A DNA stretch of 50,282 bases, taken from Burkholderiales bacterium UBA954 (GTDB lineage Bacteria; Pseudomonadota; Gammaproteobacteria; Burkholderiales; Burkholderiaceae_A). Every line of letters starts with the position of its first letter. The first letter of the stretch is position 1. This document shows positions 19,468-28,465 of this stretch, piece by piece. Under the pieces are notes generated by a model. It was given only the letters and a program-made list of their open reading frames with translations. It searched no databases and was not told the origin of the DNA. The stretch spans positions 761 through 51,042 of the forward strand of contig DBCQ01000054.1 in assembly GCA_002293155.1 (NCBI GenBank). The letters run 5' to 3'. The position numbers and the translations under genes are program-made.

Positions 19468-20385
19468 ATGTCGCATCCTAGTATGACCGGTTTCGGTACC
19501 GCCAATCTCGACTGTCCGGTCGGGCGCCTGACCTTGGAAATTAAGAGCGTCAATAGCCGTTATTTTGAATTTAACCCAAGACTGCCCGATGAATTTCGCT
19601 GGGCAGAGCAGCGCTGCCGCGAACGACTCCAGCAGACGGTAGGCCGTGGCAAGGTTGAGTTTCGTTTTTCACTTTTTCGGACAGAGTCAAGTCTCTCGAA
19701 AACCCAGATTAACGCCGCAAGCCTCGCCTCAGCCTTACGGCTTTCCCATGAAATTCGTCAAGACCATCCAGAGATCGCGCCTTTTTCCGTCAGTGATCTG
19801 CTCAAACTTCCCGGAGTGCTTCAGGAATCCGAGTTATCACAAGAGCAATGGATTGATTTATTTGACATCCTGCTTACCCAGGCCTTAAGTCATTTCACGA
19901 CAAGTCGGATCCAGGAGGGCGAGCGACTGCTTGCGCTAATTACCGACCGTATTAATCAAATTGAAGGGCTTGCGAGCAGGGCCGAATCCCTGATCCCGCT
20001 GGCAATCGCGCATCAGCAGCAGCGGCTTGCCGATAAACTTCGCGACGCTCTCGGACACGCCTTTGAGAACGTAGCCTCGCCAACGGCGGAACAGCTCATC
20101 GCACTAGAGGATCGGATTCGCCAGGAGGTTGCTGCCTTTAGTCTTCGCATTGACATCGCCGAGGAAATCGACCGTCTGCGAAGCCATCTTCAGGCTGCCC
20201 GCCAGGCTATTGCACAGAAGACCGCAGTCGGTATTGGCAAACGCCTCGATTTCCTAACCCAGGAAATGAACCGTGAGGCCAACACGCTCGGCTCAAAATC
20301 CGCCTCTGCAGACCTGAGCAACATCTCAATTGAGCTCAAGCTCTTGATCGAGCAAATACGAGAGCAAGTCCAGAATCTGGAATAA
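19468..20385 (+). CDS. yicC: YicC family endoribonuclease
   Basis: A 305-residue YicC/YloC family protein. The N-terminal SMTGFGTANLDCPVGRLTLEIKSVNSRYFEF and the C-terminal GKRLDFLTQEMNREANTLGSKS with its acidic/coiled ending are diagnostic. E. coli YicC was shown to be an endoribonuclease affecting small RNA turnover. In many Burkholderiales it sits next to gmk; here a minus-strand hydro-lyase pair separates the two. Confidence 0.93.
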   Translation: MSHPSMTGFGTANLDCPVGRLTLEIKSVNSRYFEFNPRLPDEFRWAEQRCRERLQQTVGRGKVEFRFSLFRTESSLSKTQINAASLASALRLSHEIRQDHPEIAPFSVSDLLKLPGVLQESELSQEQWIDLFDILLTQALSHFTTSRIQEGERLLALITDRINQIEGLASRAESLIPLAIAHQQQRLADKLRDALGHAFENVASPTAEQLIALEDRIRQEVAAFSLRIDIAEEIDRLRSHLQAARQAIAQKTAVGIGKRLDFLTQEMNREANTLGSKSASADLSNISIELKLLIEQIREQVQNLE

Positions 20386-20425
20386 TCTTCAACACATCAT
20401 CGGGCGTTAAACCCGCAAGCGGCTT

Positions 20426-20989
20426 CTAGATCGCAAGCTTTTTCTGATAGATGGCGACCTGCTCCTCATAGAGATCCCGCCCTGCCGCATCATTGGTCAC
20501 CAGCAGGGGGAAATTCTCAACAACCAGCCGCTGGACCGCCTCGGTCTTCAGGTCCTCATAGGCAACAAGCTCAGCAGACCGGATACACGACAGCAAGGTC
20601 GCAGAGATCCCACCGATCGCTGAAAAGCAGATAGCCGTATTTTTCTTGCATGATTCGCGCATCGCTGGCCCTCGATTTCCTTTGCCGATAGCACCCTTTA
20701 ACCCATGATCAAACAACACCGTCGCATAAGGATCCATTCGATAGGCAGAGGTCGGTGCAACGACCCCAAATACATGCCCAGGCTTCGTGGGGCATGGCCC
20801 TCCGTAGAACACAACCTGACCCGTTAGATCAATCGGAAGTGGCTGACCCTGCTGAATTAATTCGACGAATCGCTTGTGCGCGGCATCTCTGGCCATGTAG
20901 ATTACCCCGCTAAGATTAACTTCATCTCCCACTACCAAGGTGTTGATCACGGCGTCGGTTAGAGGTGTCGTTAGATAATGTGTTGTCAT
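20426..20989 (-). CDS. Class I fumarate hydratase, beta subunit (C-terminal domain)
   Basis: A 187-residue protein equivalent to the C-terminal half of single-chain class I fumarase. Visible are the HYLTTPLTDAVINTLVVGD start, RDAAHKRFVELI, VFYGGPCPTKPGHVFG, and GAIGKGNRGPAMRES. It starts directly after the alpha subunit stop with no gap, so the two are expected to form a heteromeric enzyme. The product could act on fumarate/malate or on a related hydroxy-acid such as tartrate; sequence alone does not decide. A single-chain fumarase is also encoded at 42309-43820. Confidence 0.88.
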   Translation of the reverse strand: MTTHYLTTPLTDAVINTLVVGDEVNLSGVIYMARDAAHKRFVELIQQGQPLPIDLTGQVVFYGGPCPTKPGHVFGVVAPTSAYRMDPYATVLFDHGLKGAIGKGNRGPAMRESCKKNTAICFSAIGGISATLLSCIRSAELVAYEDLKTEAVQRLVVENFPLLVTNDAAGRDLYEEQVAIYQKKLAI

Positions 20990-21832
20990 TTAAATCTCCG
21001 CACTCGCGCGCCGGCCAGCGTGACACTGAATGTTGACCGCGACCGGCAACGCCGTGATGTGGCAGGCATAGGTCTCCACCGCGACCCAGAGCGCTGTGCT
21101 CACACCACCGTATCCCTGCGGTCCAATTCCCGTTCGGTTGATGTCTTCGAGCAACTCTCGCTCTAATGCCGCAATATGAGGCGCCTGATGATGAATCCCG
21201 ATATCTCTCAGAATTGCTTTCTTCGCGATCTCGGTCACCTTATCAAAACTTCCCCCGATTCCAACCCCAACGGTTAAGGGGGGACAGGCGGCTCCTCCGG
21301 CTGTGTTGATCGCATCCAACACGAATTTCTTAACGCCTTCAGCGCCCTCACCAGGCAATAAGAATTTCATCGTGCTCCAATTCTCACTGCCACCCCCCTT
21401 TGGGAGCACGGTAATGTGAACGCGATCGCCGGGGACAATCTCGGTGTGAACCACCGCGGGCGTGTTGTCATTTGTATTGACCCGAAGCAGGGGATCTCCC
21501 ACCACTGACTTACGCATATAGCCTTCAGCGTAACCCTTTCGAACGCCGGCCTGAATCGCCTCTTGAAACGCGCCACCCACGACGTGGACCTCTTGGCCAA
21601 GGGAGACATAAACGATGGTGAGGCCCGTGTCATGACAGACGGGTACATTCTGCTCACGTGCAATCCGATCGTTATCAATCAGTTTGAGTAAAACCGATTT
21701 ACCAAGCGGCGAAATCTCTTGGGCGACGGCCTGGTGAAAACCAGCAATCAGGTCTGGGGGCAACTTGTGGCAGGCGTCAATACAGAGCTTCGCAACGGTA
21801 TCAACGATATCTTGGACTGGCAATTCTCGCAT
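20990..21832 (-). CDS. Class I fumarate hydratase, alpha subunit (Fe-S domain)
   Basis: A 280-residue iron-sulfur subunit of a two-subunit class I hydro-lyase. The three cysteines expected to hold the [4Fe-4S] cluster are present: C66 in PVCHDTG, C183 in AACPPLTVG and C270 in IQCHAGRR. SENWSTMKFL and RTGIGPQGYGG are family motifs. I take the ATG at 21832 (MRELPVQDIV), because the open frame upstream to 22162 runs over gmk on the other strand and lacks homology-like sequence. It could be a fumarase or an L-tartrate dehydratase. Confidence 0.88.
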   Translation of the reverse strand: MRELPVQDIVDTVAKLCIDACHKLPPDLIAGFHQAVAQEISPLGKSVLLKLIDNDRIAREQNVPVCHDTGLTIVYVSLGQEVHVVGGAFQEAIQAGVRKGYAEGYMRKSVVGDPLLRVNTNDNTPAVVHTEIVPGDRVHITVLPKGGGSENWSTMKFLLPGEGAEGVKKFVLDAINTAGGAACPPLTVGVGIGGSFDKVTEIAKKAILRDIGIHHQAPHIAALERELLEDINRTGIGPQGYGGVSTALWVAVETYACHITALPVAVNIQCHAGRRASAEI

Positions 21833-21925
21833 CTCTGGCCTTGTTTTCTTGTAGTGAATCAACGCGATATAGTATCTGCATGCATACGCTAACCCTGTCC
21901 CGGTCAAGTCCAAGCGATCAAGGCA

Positions 21926-22513
21926 ATGTCCGAACCTAATCGCGGCGTGCTCCTCATGGTGGCCGCGCCGTCGGGCGCCGGGAAGTCGAGCCTGGTTAAC
22001 GCCTTTTTGAAGAATAACCCCGACTGGCAACTCTCGATCTCCACCACGACCCGTCCGCCAAGACCGGGCGAGCGCCATGGGCGAGAGTACTTTTTCACAG
22101 ACCGCGAGAGCTTCGAAACCCAACGGCAATCGGGGGCTTTTCTCGAGTGGGCTGAGGTCCACGGCAACTTCTATGGCACCTCACGGGCCTGGATCGATAG
22201 TCAGCTTGCCCAGCATCACAATGTCATTTTGGAAATTGACTGGCAGGGCGCCCGACAGATTCGCGCCCATTTCTCTGGCGAGCCCGTTCGCCCGAAAAGC
22301 GTCTTTATTCTGCCGCCGACACTGCCCGAGCTCGAGCAACGCTTGCGGAGCCGCGGCCAAGACAGCGAAGCGGTGATTCAAAAGCGACTCGCCGCCGCAC
22401 AAGATGAAATGACCCACGCAGATGAGTTCGATTATGTTATTATAAATCAAGACTTTAGCGCCGCTTTAAGTGAGTTTAATCGCTTTGCAGAGCAGGCTCT
22501 AAAGCCCTTCTAA
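21926..22513 (+). CDS. gmk: Guanylate kinase
   Basis: A 195-residue enzyme phosphorylating GMP to GDP with ATP. It has the P-loop APSGAGKSSL (14-23), the STTTRPPRPGERHGREYFF GMP-binding segment, and the LEIDWQGARQIR region near 95. Length is slightly shorter than E. coli Gmk (207). It is the first gene of a gmk-rpoZ-spoT run, linking guanine nucleotide supply with (p)ppGpp synthesis. Confidence 0.97.
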   Translation: MSEPNRGVLLMVAAPSGAGKSSLVNAFLKNNPDWQLSISTTTRPPRPGERHGREYFFTDRESFETQRQSGAFLEWAEVHGNFYGTSRAWIDSQLAQHHNVILEIDWQGARQIRAHFSGEPVRPKSVFILPPTLPELEQRLRSRGQDSEAVIQKRLAAAQDEMTHADEFDYVIINQDFSAALSEFNRFAEQALKPF

Positions 22514-22552
22514 GTTGCATCAAATCACGTTTATCACTGGCGAGACTAAAAC

Positions 22553-22756
22553 ATGGCACGCATCACTGTTGAAGACTGTCTGCAATTTATCCCCAACCGT
22601 TTCGAACTCGCCCTCGCCGCAGCCTATCGTGCTCGGCAGCTCGCACAGGGCGCTGCTGCAAAAATTGAATCCCGAGACAAGCCTACCGTTACTGCATTGC
22701 GTGAAATCGCGGCGGAACAGGTTGGCCGGGAAATGCTCCGCAAAGTCCCGATTTAA
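22553..22756 (+). CDS. rpoZ: RNA polymerase omega subunit
   Basis: A 67-residue omega subunit: [20 protein letters not shown] is the family signature, followed by the helix with RARQLAQG and the [12 protein letters not shown] segment. It assists beta-prime folding and contributes to a (p)ppGpp binding site in RNA polymerase. Its stop codon directly abuts the GTG start of spoT, so the two are probably translationally coupled. Confidence 0.95.
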   Translation: MARITVEDCLQFIPNRFELALAAAYRARQLAQGAAAKIESRDKPTVTALREIAAEQVGREMLRKVPI

Positions 22757-24973
22757 GTGAACAGTCCCGCACTGCGGGCCGTTTCAGTAAGCCCGCTCAT
22801 TGATCAAGCCCGGGCTTACCTTCCAGTAGAAGATTGCGAGCGGCTGAAGACCGCTTATCGATTCAGCGATGAAGCCCATCTGGGCCAGTTTCGCCAGAGT
22901 GGCGAACCCTATGTCTCACACCCCCTTGCTGTGGCGGAAATTTGCACCCAGTGGCGACTTGATTCTCAGGCGCTCATGGCCGCCCTATTGCACGACACGG
23001 TAGAGGACACCAAAGCCACCTCACAAGAGATTGCAGAGAAGTTCGGGCCCGAAGTCGCAGCCTTAGTAGAAGGCTTATCGAAACTCGATGCGGTCGAGTT
23101 TCGGAATCGGGAAGAAGCCCAGGCCGAAAACTTTCGAAAAATGTTATTAGCAATGGCCCGGGATGTCCGTGTCATTCTGATCAAGATTGCTGACCGCCTG
23201 CATAACATGCGTACGCTCAATGTGGTCTCACCCGAGAAGCGTGGACGTATCGCCCGAGAAACCCTCGATATCTATGCCCCAATCGCTCATCGACTTGGGC
23301 TGAACGCCGTATTTCGCGAACTCGAGGATCTCAGTTTTGCAGGGCTTTATCCAAATCGTTTTGTGATTCTCTCAAAAGCACTCTTATCGGCCCGCGGCAA
23401 CCGACGGGAGGTCGTTGGCCGACTTCAGCAATCGATAGAAAACCAACTGCCTAAATTTAGAATTGCCGCAACGATTGAAGGTCGAGAAAAAAGCCTCTGG
23501 TCGATCTATAAAAAAATGATCGAAAAGAAACTAAGTTTCGCGGAGGTTCTCGATATCTACGGCTTTCGAATACTCGTAAAAGATATCTCCCAGTGTTACC
23601 TCACACTCGGGGCCTTACATGCCCTCTATAAGCCAATGCCAGGGAAATTTAAGGATTACATTGCCCTTCCCAAATCGAATGGCTATCAATCCTTGCACAC
23701 GACCGTTGTAGGTCCCTACGGTACCCCTGTAGAGTTCCAGATCCGAACAGAGGAAATGCACCAGGTATCCGAGGCGGGGGTTGCTGCCCATTGGATGTAC
23801 AAAGAGGAATCCCGCGAGGGTGTCTCACCGCTTCAGGCCCGAGCACACGAGTGGATGCAGTCTCTGGTGCAGGTGCAATCACAAACCCGAGACCCCTCGG
23901 AGTTTCTCGATAGCGTCAAAATCGACCTCTTCCCCGATGTGGTGTACATCTTCACCCCTAGGGGCGCAATCCGAGAGTTGCCCCGCGGCTCGACCCCTGT
24001 CGATTTCGCCTACAACGTTCACACCGATATCGGCAACCATTGCATTTCTGCCGAGATCAATCACCGACCAGCGGGTTTAGACACCGTTCTGCGTAACGGC
24101 GATGTCATTCAGGTCACAACCGATCCAAAGGCGAATCCGCACCCCAGTTGGCTCAGCTTTGTACGAACGGCCAAGGCAAGAGCAGAGATTCGACACTGCT
24201 TAAAGACCACAACACGCAGCGAGGCAATCGACTTTGGCTACCGACTTCTGGATCAATCACTCAAGGCCCTGGGCATGACGGGACTTGACGACCCACGCCT
24301 CGAATGGCATCAGTTTCTGGCCGAAAATACTGCCCAGGATCGAGACGGATTACTCGAAGATATCGGTCTTGGTCTCACGCTCGCCAATGTGGCTGCGCGT
24401 CGACTCCTACCCCAGGCATCGGGCTCAACTGTCTCACGCCTGCCCCTGCACGCACAGCAAGCAATCGCGGTTTCGCATACTCATTTCACAACCCTGAACG
24501 AGGCCATCACAATTGATGGGAGCGAGGGCTCAACAGTGCAGTACGCCAGCTGCTGTGCTCCCATCGGGGGGGATGCCGCAGTCGGACTGATGCGCGGTGG
24601 AGCCGGCCTCGTCGTCCATCGCACCACCTGTCCCTTAGGCCGCCGTCAACGCGCAAAAGACCCGGCCCGATGGGCAGATATTATTTGGGCCGAAGAATTA
24701 AAGCGCTTATTTCAGACCCACCTGGCCATCGAAACCCAAGATTCCCGCGGCATCTTGGCACGAGTAGCCTCTGCAATTTCGGGAGCCGACGCCAATATCG
24801 TTGGAGCGAATACGGCCCCGAAGGATCAAACCCTGGCGATCATGAATCTTATTGTTGAGGTCCGAGAGCGGCAGCACCTTGCGAATGTCCTGAGGAGAAT
24901 AAGACGCGTGCCTGATGTCATCCGGGCGACTCGGGTTGCGCCAGAGCGGCTCGACACTCACACAGACCTCTAA
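22757..24973 (+). CDS. spoT: Bifunctional (p)ppGpp synthase/hydrolase
   Basis: A 738-residue RelA/SpoT homologue with a full domain set. The HD hydrolase domain is intact (H55 in SHPLAVAE; HD at 79-80 and ED at 83-84 in LLHDTVEDT). A synthetase domain spans about 240-350 with KFKDYIALPKSNGYQSLHT and VEFQIRTEEMH. TGS (about 395-455), a zinc-finger-like/helical region with YASCCAPI near 600, and a C-terminal ACT domain (about 655-735) follow. An intact hydrolase motif argues for SpoT/Rel-type function. The GTG start follows rpoZ without a gap. Confidence 0.95.
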   Translation: MNSPALRAVSVSPLIDQARAYLPVEDCERLKTAYRFSDEAHLGQFRQSGEPYVSHPLAVAEICTQWRLDSQALMAALLHDTVEDTKATSQEIAEKFGPEVAALVEGLSKLDAVEFRNREEAQAENFRKMLLAMARDVRVILIKIADRLHNMRTLNVVSPEKRGRIARETLDIYAPIAHRLGLNAVFRELEDLSFAGLYPNRFVILSKALLSARGNRREVVGRLQQSIENQLPKFRIAATIEGREKSLWSIYKKMIEKKLSFAEVLDIYGFRILVKDISQCYLTLGALHALYKPMPGKFKDYIALPKSNGYQSLHTTVVGPYGTPVEFQIRTEEMHQVSEAGVAAHWMYKEESREGVSPLQARAHEWMQSLVQVQSQTRDPSEFLDSVKIDLFPDVVYIFTPRGAIRELPRGSTPVDFAYNVHTDIGNHCISAEINHRPAGLDTVLRNGDVIQVTTDPKANPHPSWLSFVRTAKARAEIRHCLKTTTRSEAIDFGYRLLDQSLKALGMTGLDDPRLEWHQFLAENTAQDRDGLLEDIGLGLTLANVAARRLLPQASGSTVSRLPLHAQQAIAVSHTHFTTLNEAITIDGSEGSTVQYASCCAPIGGDAAVGLMRGGAGLVVHRTTCPLGRRQRAKDPARWADIIWAEELKRLFQTHLAIETQDSRGILARVASAISGADANIVGANTAPKDQTLAIMNLIVEVRERQHLANVLRRIRRVPDVIRATRVAPERLDTHTDL

Positions 24974-25000
24974 TAGCCGGGGACTCTAAAGGAGCGGTCT

Positions 25001-26371
25001 TTAGTCACCCGCAATTGTCATTTCATTGATCAAGATTGATCCTACGGTTTTACTGCCTCGAGTCAACATATCGGAACCAATCGCAACGATGCCTTTGAAC
25101 ATCTCCTTCATGTTAGATGCCACCGTGATTTCCTCTACGGGATAGGCGATCTCTCCATTCTCGACCCAATATCCAAATGCGCCACGGGAGTAATCACCCG
25201 TTACATAATTGACGCCCTGCCCCATAACCTCTGTGATGAGCAGGCCACGATGCATTTTTCTTAGAAGCCCAACCAGATCATCCTCGGCTCGGGTCTGGTC
25301 GCTTCGCATCACAAGGTTGTGGGAACCGCCCGCGTTACCTGTTGACTCCATCCCCAATTTTCGAGCGCTGTAACACGACAGGAAGTAACCCTTCACCACG
25401 CCATTGGTAACGACATCGCGTGGCCGAACCCGGACCCCCTCATCATCAAAGGGCGAGCTTCCCATTGCTCCATTAACTAAAGGATCTTCGTGGATCTGAA
25501 TATGCTTCGGAAAAACCTGCTGACCGAGGCTGTCGACCAAGAAGGTGGTTTTTCGATACAAGGCCGATCCGCTAACCGCCTGAGTAAATGCGCCGAGCAC
25601 CCCACTCGCAATTGGGGCCTCAAATATCACCGGCACCTTCTGCGTCGGCACTTTACGCGCATGCAGTCTGGCCAATGCCCGCTCTGCGGCATAACGACCA
25701 ACCGATTCGGGGTCTGCTAATTTCCTGGGGTCCCGATCCGAGGTGTACCAGTCGTCTCGCTGCATTGCCTGACCCGACTGAGCGATCGGCGCAACCGATA
25801 ACCAATGCCGAGAATAGGGATAACCGCCGATAAAGCCGCGGCTATTGGCAGCAAAGAACTGTCCGTGATTCGCAGCCACAGAGGCGCCCTCAGAATTTCT
25901 AATCGCCCGACTCACCCCGAGCGCGGCCTTTTCGGCCGTCATTGCCAAGGCCACAGCCTTTTGCGCATCAATCTCCCAAGGAAAATAGAGTTGAAGCTCG
26001 GGATACTGTTTCGCGATGAGATGGTCCTCAGGCAGGCCTGCGCAGGCATCCTCTGCTGTATAGCGGGCAATATCGAGGGCCTTAGCGACTGCATCCCGCA
26101 GGGACTGATCCGAGAAATCAGAAGTTGTGGCGTGACCACGCTTTAAGCCGCTATAGACGGTTACCGATGCCGCACGATCTCGGGTTCGCTCAAGTGTCTC
26201 AATCGCCTGCTTCCTCACAGATACCGATAGACCGCTACTTTCAGAGACCTCAACGGCCGCATCAGTCGCACCAAGATCCTTGGATATCTGCAGGATTTTT
26301 AAAGAGAGCTCCCGTAGCGCTTCGGGAGCATAAAACAGCGGGGAAACCATGGATTGTTTTGATCGGTTCAT
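25001..26371 (-). CDS. pmbA: Metalloprotease PmbA (TldE)
   Basis: A 456-residue member of the TldD/PmbA family. PmbA (TldE) pairs with TldD to form a heterodimeric metalloprotease that cleaves unfolded or ribosomally made peptides; the catalytic HExxxH is on TldD, and no such motif is evident here, as expected. Typical segments are SVRKQAIETLERTRDR near 50-65, SSPFDDEGVRVRPRDVV near 300, and VNYVTGDYSRGAFGYWVENGE near 385-405. No tldD lies in this window. Only 18 nt separate its start from the divergent mogA. Confidence 0.93.
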   Translation of the reverse strand: MNRSKQSMVSPLFYAPEALRELSLKILQISKDLGATDAAVEVSESSGLSVSVRKQAIETLERTRDRAASVTVYSGLKRGHATTSDFSDQSLRDAVAKALDIARYTAEDACAGLPEDHLIAKQYPELQLYFPWEIDAQKAVALAMTAEKAALGVSRAIRNSEGASVAANHGQFFAANSRGFIGGYPYSRHWLSVAPIAQSGQAMQRDDWYTSDRDPRKLADPESVGRYAAERALARLHARKVPTQKVPVIFEAPIASGVLGAFTQAVSGSALYRKTTFLVDSLGQQVFPKHIQIHEDPLVNGAMGSSPFDDEGVRVRPRDVVTNGVVKGYFLSCYSARKLGMESTGNAGGSHNLVMRSDQTRAEDDLVGLLRKMHRGLLITEVMGQGVNYVTGDYSRGAFGYWVENGEIAYPVEEITVASNMKEMFKGIVAIGSDMLTRGSKTVGSILINEMTIAGD

Positions 26372-26389
26372 AGAGGCAATAATAGCGAC

Positions 26390-26980
26390 ATGTTAGAACA
26401 ATATCCCCTTAATCGTCCTGCCAGAATCGGCCTGGTCTCGATCAGCGACCGCGCGAGTCAGGGCCTCTATCAAGATCTTGGGCTACCGGGCTTGCGGGCC
26501 TGGCTTGAGAGTGCCATCACCTCTGACTGGGAGCCGATTGAGCGCCTCATACCCGATGAGCAAGAGGAGATCTCTAAAACCTTAGTTAATCTTATCGATG
26601 ATACGAAGTGCGATCTCGTATTCACAACAGGGGGTACAGGCCCCACGGTTCGGGATGTCACACCAGAGGCAACACTGGCGATCGCGGATAAGGAGTTACC
26701 GGGCTTTGGCGAACAAATGCGGCAGATTAGCCTGCACTATGTGCCCACCGCAATTCTCTCCCGCCAGGTCGGCGTAATCCGCAAGCAAGCCATGGTGATC
26801 AACCTACCCGGTCAACCAAAATCGATCGCCGAGACACTAGGCGGTGTTCGTAATGATCAAGGAGAGGTCCTCGTAAGTGGTATCTTCGCTGCGATTCCCT
26901 ATGGCCTTGAACTGATTGGTGGCCCAAGCATTCTGACCAACGAGGCGATCTGTAAGGCCTTTCGCCCGAAAAAGAAATAA
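26390..26980 (+). CDS. mogA: Molybdopterin adenylyltransferase
   Basis: A 196-residue MogA-type protein that adenylylates molybdopterin before MoeA inserts molybdate. The RIGLVSISDRASQGLYQD start, the TTGGTGPTVRDVTPEAT motif near 80-97 and LPGQPKSIAETL near 145 are characteristic. Length favours MogA (195) over the shorter MoaB. It serves the same pathway as moeA-moaD-moaE at the start of the window, but from a separate transcription unit. Confidence 0.94.
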   Translation: MLEQYPLNRPARIGLVSISDRASQGLYQDLGLPGLRAWLESAITSDWEPIERLIPDEQEEISKTLVNLIDDTKCDLVFTTGGTGPTVRDVTPEATLAIADKELPGFGEQMRQISLHYVPTAILSRQVGVIRKQAMVINLPGQPKSIAETLGGVRNDQGEVLVSGIFAAIPYGLELIGGPSILTNEAICKAFRPKKK

Positions 26981-26984
26981 GCGA

Positions 26985-27767
26985 TTGGCAAACCCGGCTC
27001 GTCTTCTCATTGTTAGCCTTGCATTCGCGGCATTCTCCGCGGCAGCCGCCACGCCATCGGCAGCTTCGGAGCAGTGTCGTGAATTCTTAGTCCACGGCTT
27101 ACCCACTAAAAAAGGCGATTTACTCTGCCGCACGGGATACGCCCTTATTCATGATAACGACACCAAGGCGGCCACATGGGTTGCGCAGCGGATGACAACC
27201 GCCCGGCTCGCAACGGTGGTCAAACGCCAAGACCGTTTCATCCCAGACCCAGATATTCCCAAGGGAAGCCGTGCCGAACTCGACGATTACCGAGGCAGCG
27301 GATATGACCGCGGTCATATGGCACCAGCTGCAGACATGCGATGGAGTGCACAGGCCATGCGCGAGAGTTTCTATCTCTCCAATATGGCACCCCAGGTGGG
27401 GGTGGGCCTGAACCGAGGCCTCTGGAGCGATCTCGAATCAATGATTCGTCGCTGGGTTGCCAGCCGTGGCGAGCTCTTTATTTACACGGGGCCCATATTC
27501 CAAGCAGCACGCGAGCAGCTCACACGCATCGGGCCCAACCAGGTGGCCGTTCCGACCCATTTTTATAAAGTAGTCTTCGATCCCGTTCGTGTCGAGACAA
27601 TTGCATTTGTCGTGCCTAATGCACCCCAAACCAGCCGCAGAATTGAGGAATTTATTACCTCTGTGCGTGATATTGAGCAGCGCACCGGTCTTGATTTTTT
27701 AAACCGGATCAATCCAAGCGTGCAGGCTTTAATCGAGGAATCGGTTGCAAGCAGCCTTTGGCAGTAA
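26985..27767 (+). CDS. Secreted DNA/RNA non-specific endonuclease
   Basis: A 260-residue beta-beta-alpha-metal nuclease of the NUC1/EndoG/Serratia nuclease type. An N-terminal signal peptide (hydrophobic core about 7-22, AAA/ASA cleavage region) directs export. The catalytic DRGHMAP motif is at 108-114 with H111 as base, and the magnesium-binding asparagine is likely in GVGLNRGLW near 146. The likely start is TTG at 26985, 4 nt after the mogA stop; no upstream ATG gives a better signal peptide. No adjacent gene looks like an inhibitor or immunity protein, so nutrient scavenging or extracellular DNA turnover is a reasonable guess. Confidence 0.9.
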   Translation: MANPARLLIVSLAFAAFSAAAATPSAASEQCREFLVHGLPTKKGDLLCRTGYALIHDNDTKAATWVAQRMTTARLATVVKRQDRFIPDPDIPKGSRAELDDYRGSGYDRGHMAPAADMRWSAQAMRESFYLSNMAPQVGVGLNRGLWSDLESMIRRWVASRGELFIYTGPIFQAAREQLTRIGPNQVAVPTHFYKVVFDPVRVETIAFVVPNAPQTSRRIEEFITSVRDIEQRTGLDFLNRINPSVQALIEESVASSLWQ

Positions 27768-27796
27768 GTCGTGTCGGGTTCTGAGACAATGGGCTG

Positions 27797-28465
27797 ATGG
27801 ATATCGCTCAACTTATTCAGACCATTACGATTTATGCAATCCCAGTGGTCTTTGCCATTACGGTCCACGAGGCAGCCCACGGCTATGCCGCCCGCTTCTT
27901 CGGTGACTTAACAGCCTACCACGAGGGTCGGATCACCCTCAACCCACTCAGACATATTGACCCCGTTGGTACGGTTCTGATTCCGCTGATGCTCTATTTT
28001 GCAACCGCAGGCGCTTTTCTGTTTGGCTACGCAAAACCGGTACCCGTCGATTTTTCAAATCTCCGTCACCCCAAAAAAGATATGGTCTGGGTTGCTCTAG
28101 CAGGGCCCGCAGTAAATCTTCTGCAAGCCTTCGGCTGGGCGATTGCCCTCTATGGCCTTGTAGCACTCGGAGTCAATGAGCCGTTTTGGGTCGCTATGTG
28201 TAAAGCCGGTATCTTGGTCAATGTCGTTATGTTTGTATTCAATCTCTTCCCCCTACCACCCATGGACGGCGGACGCATTCTGGTTGGGCTTTTGCCCTGG
28301 CGGCAGGCCATGCTCGTTTCCCGAATCGAGCCTTATGGGTTTTTCATTGTGCTTGGGCTCTTAGTCGCCGGCATTATCAACAATCTCTGGATGCGGCCTC
28401 TCATGGAACTCACTTACCGACTCATCGACATCGTATTAATTCCGCTTCGGATGCTGCTGAATTAA
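27797..28465 (+). CDS. Site-2 protease family (M50) membrane protein
   Basis: A 222-residue polytopic membrane metalloprotease. HEAAH (24-28) lies in the first hydrophobic segment, and the second zinc ligand motif is NLFPLPPMDGGRILVG near 148-163. Five to six hydrophobic stretches are visible. There is no PDZ domain, unlike RseP, so this is the short M50B-type common in bacteria with unknown substrate. Its last four bases overlap the stop of the convergent exported protein gene. Confidence 0.9.
   Translation: MDIAQLIQTITIYAIPVVFAITVHEAAHGYAARFFGDLTAYHEGRITLNPLRHIDPVGTVLIPLMLYFATAGAFLFGYAKPVPVDFSNLRHPKKDMVWVALAGPAVNLLQAFGWAIALYGLVALGVNEPFWVAMCKAGILVNVVMFVFNLFPLPPMDGGRILVGLLPWRQAMLVSRIEPYGFFIVLGLLVAGIINNLWMRPLMELTYRLIDIVLIPLRMLLN

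Noticed and set aside
21833..22162. N-terminal extension of the fumarase alpha subunit to 22162
   Set aside because: The extra 110 codons overlap gmk on the opposite strand and do not resemble the family; the ATG at 21832 gives the expected length.
24982..25006. Imperfect inverted repeat GACTCTAAAG/CTTTAGTC between spoT and pmbA
   Set aside because: It has a two-base bulge, no T tract, and overlaps the pmbA stop, so I do not call it a terminator.
26985..27767. Nuclease as a polymorphic toxin effector
   Set aside because: It has a standard signal peptide, no trafficking domain and no neighbouring immunity gene.
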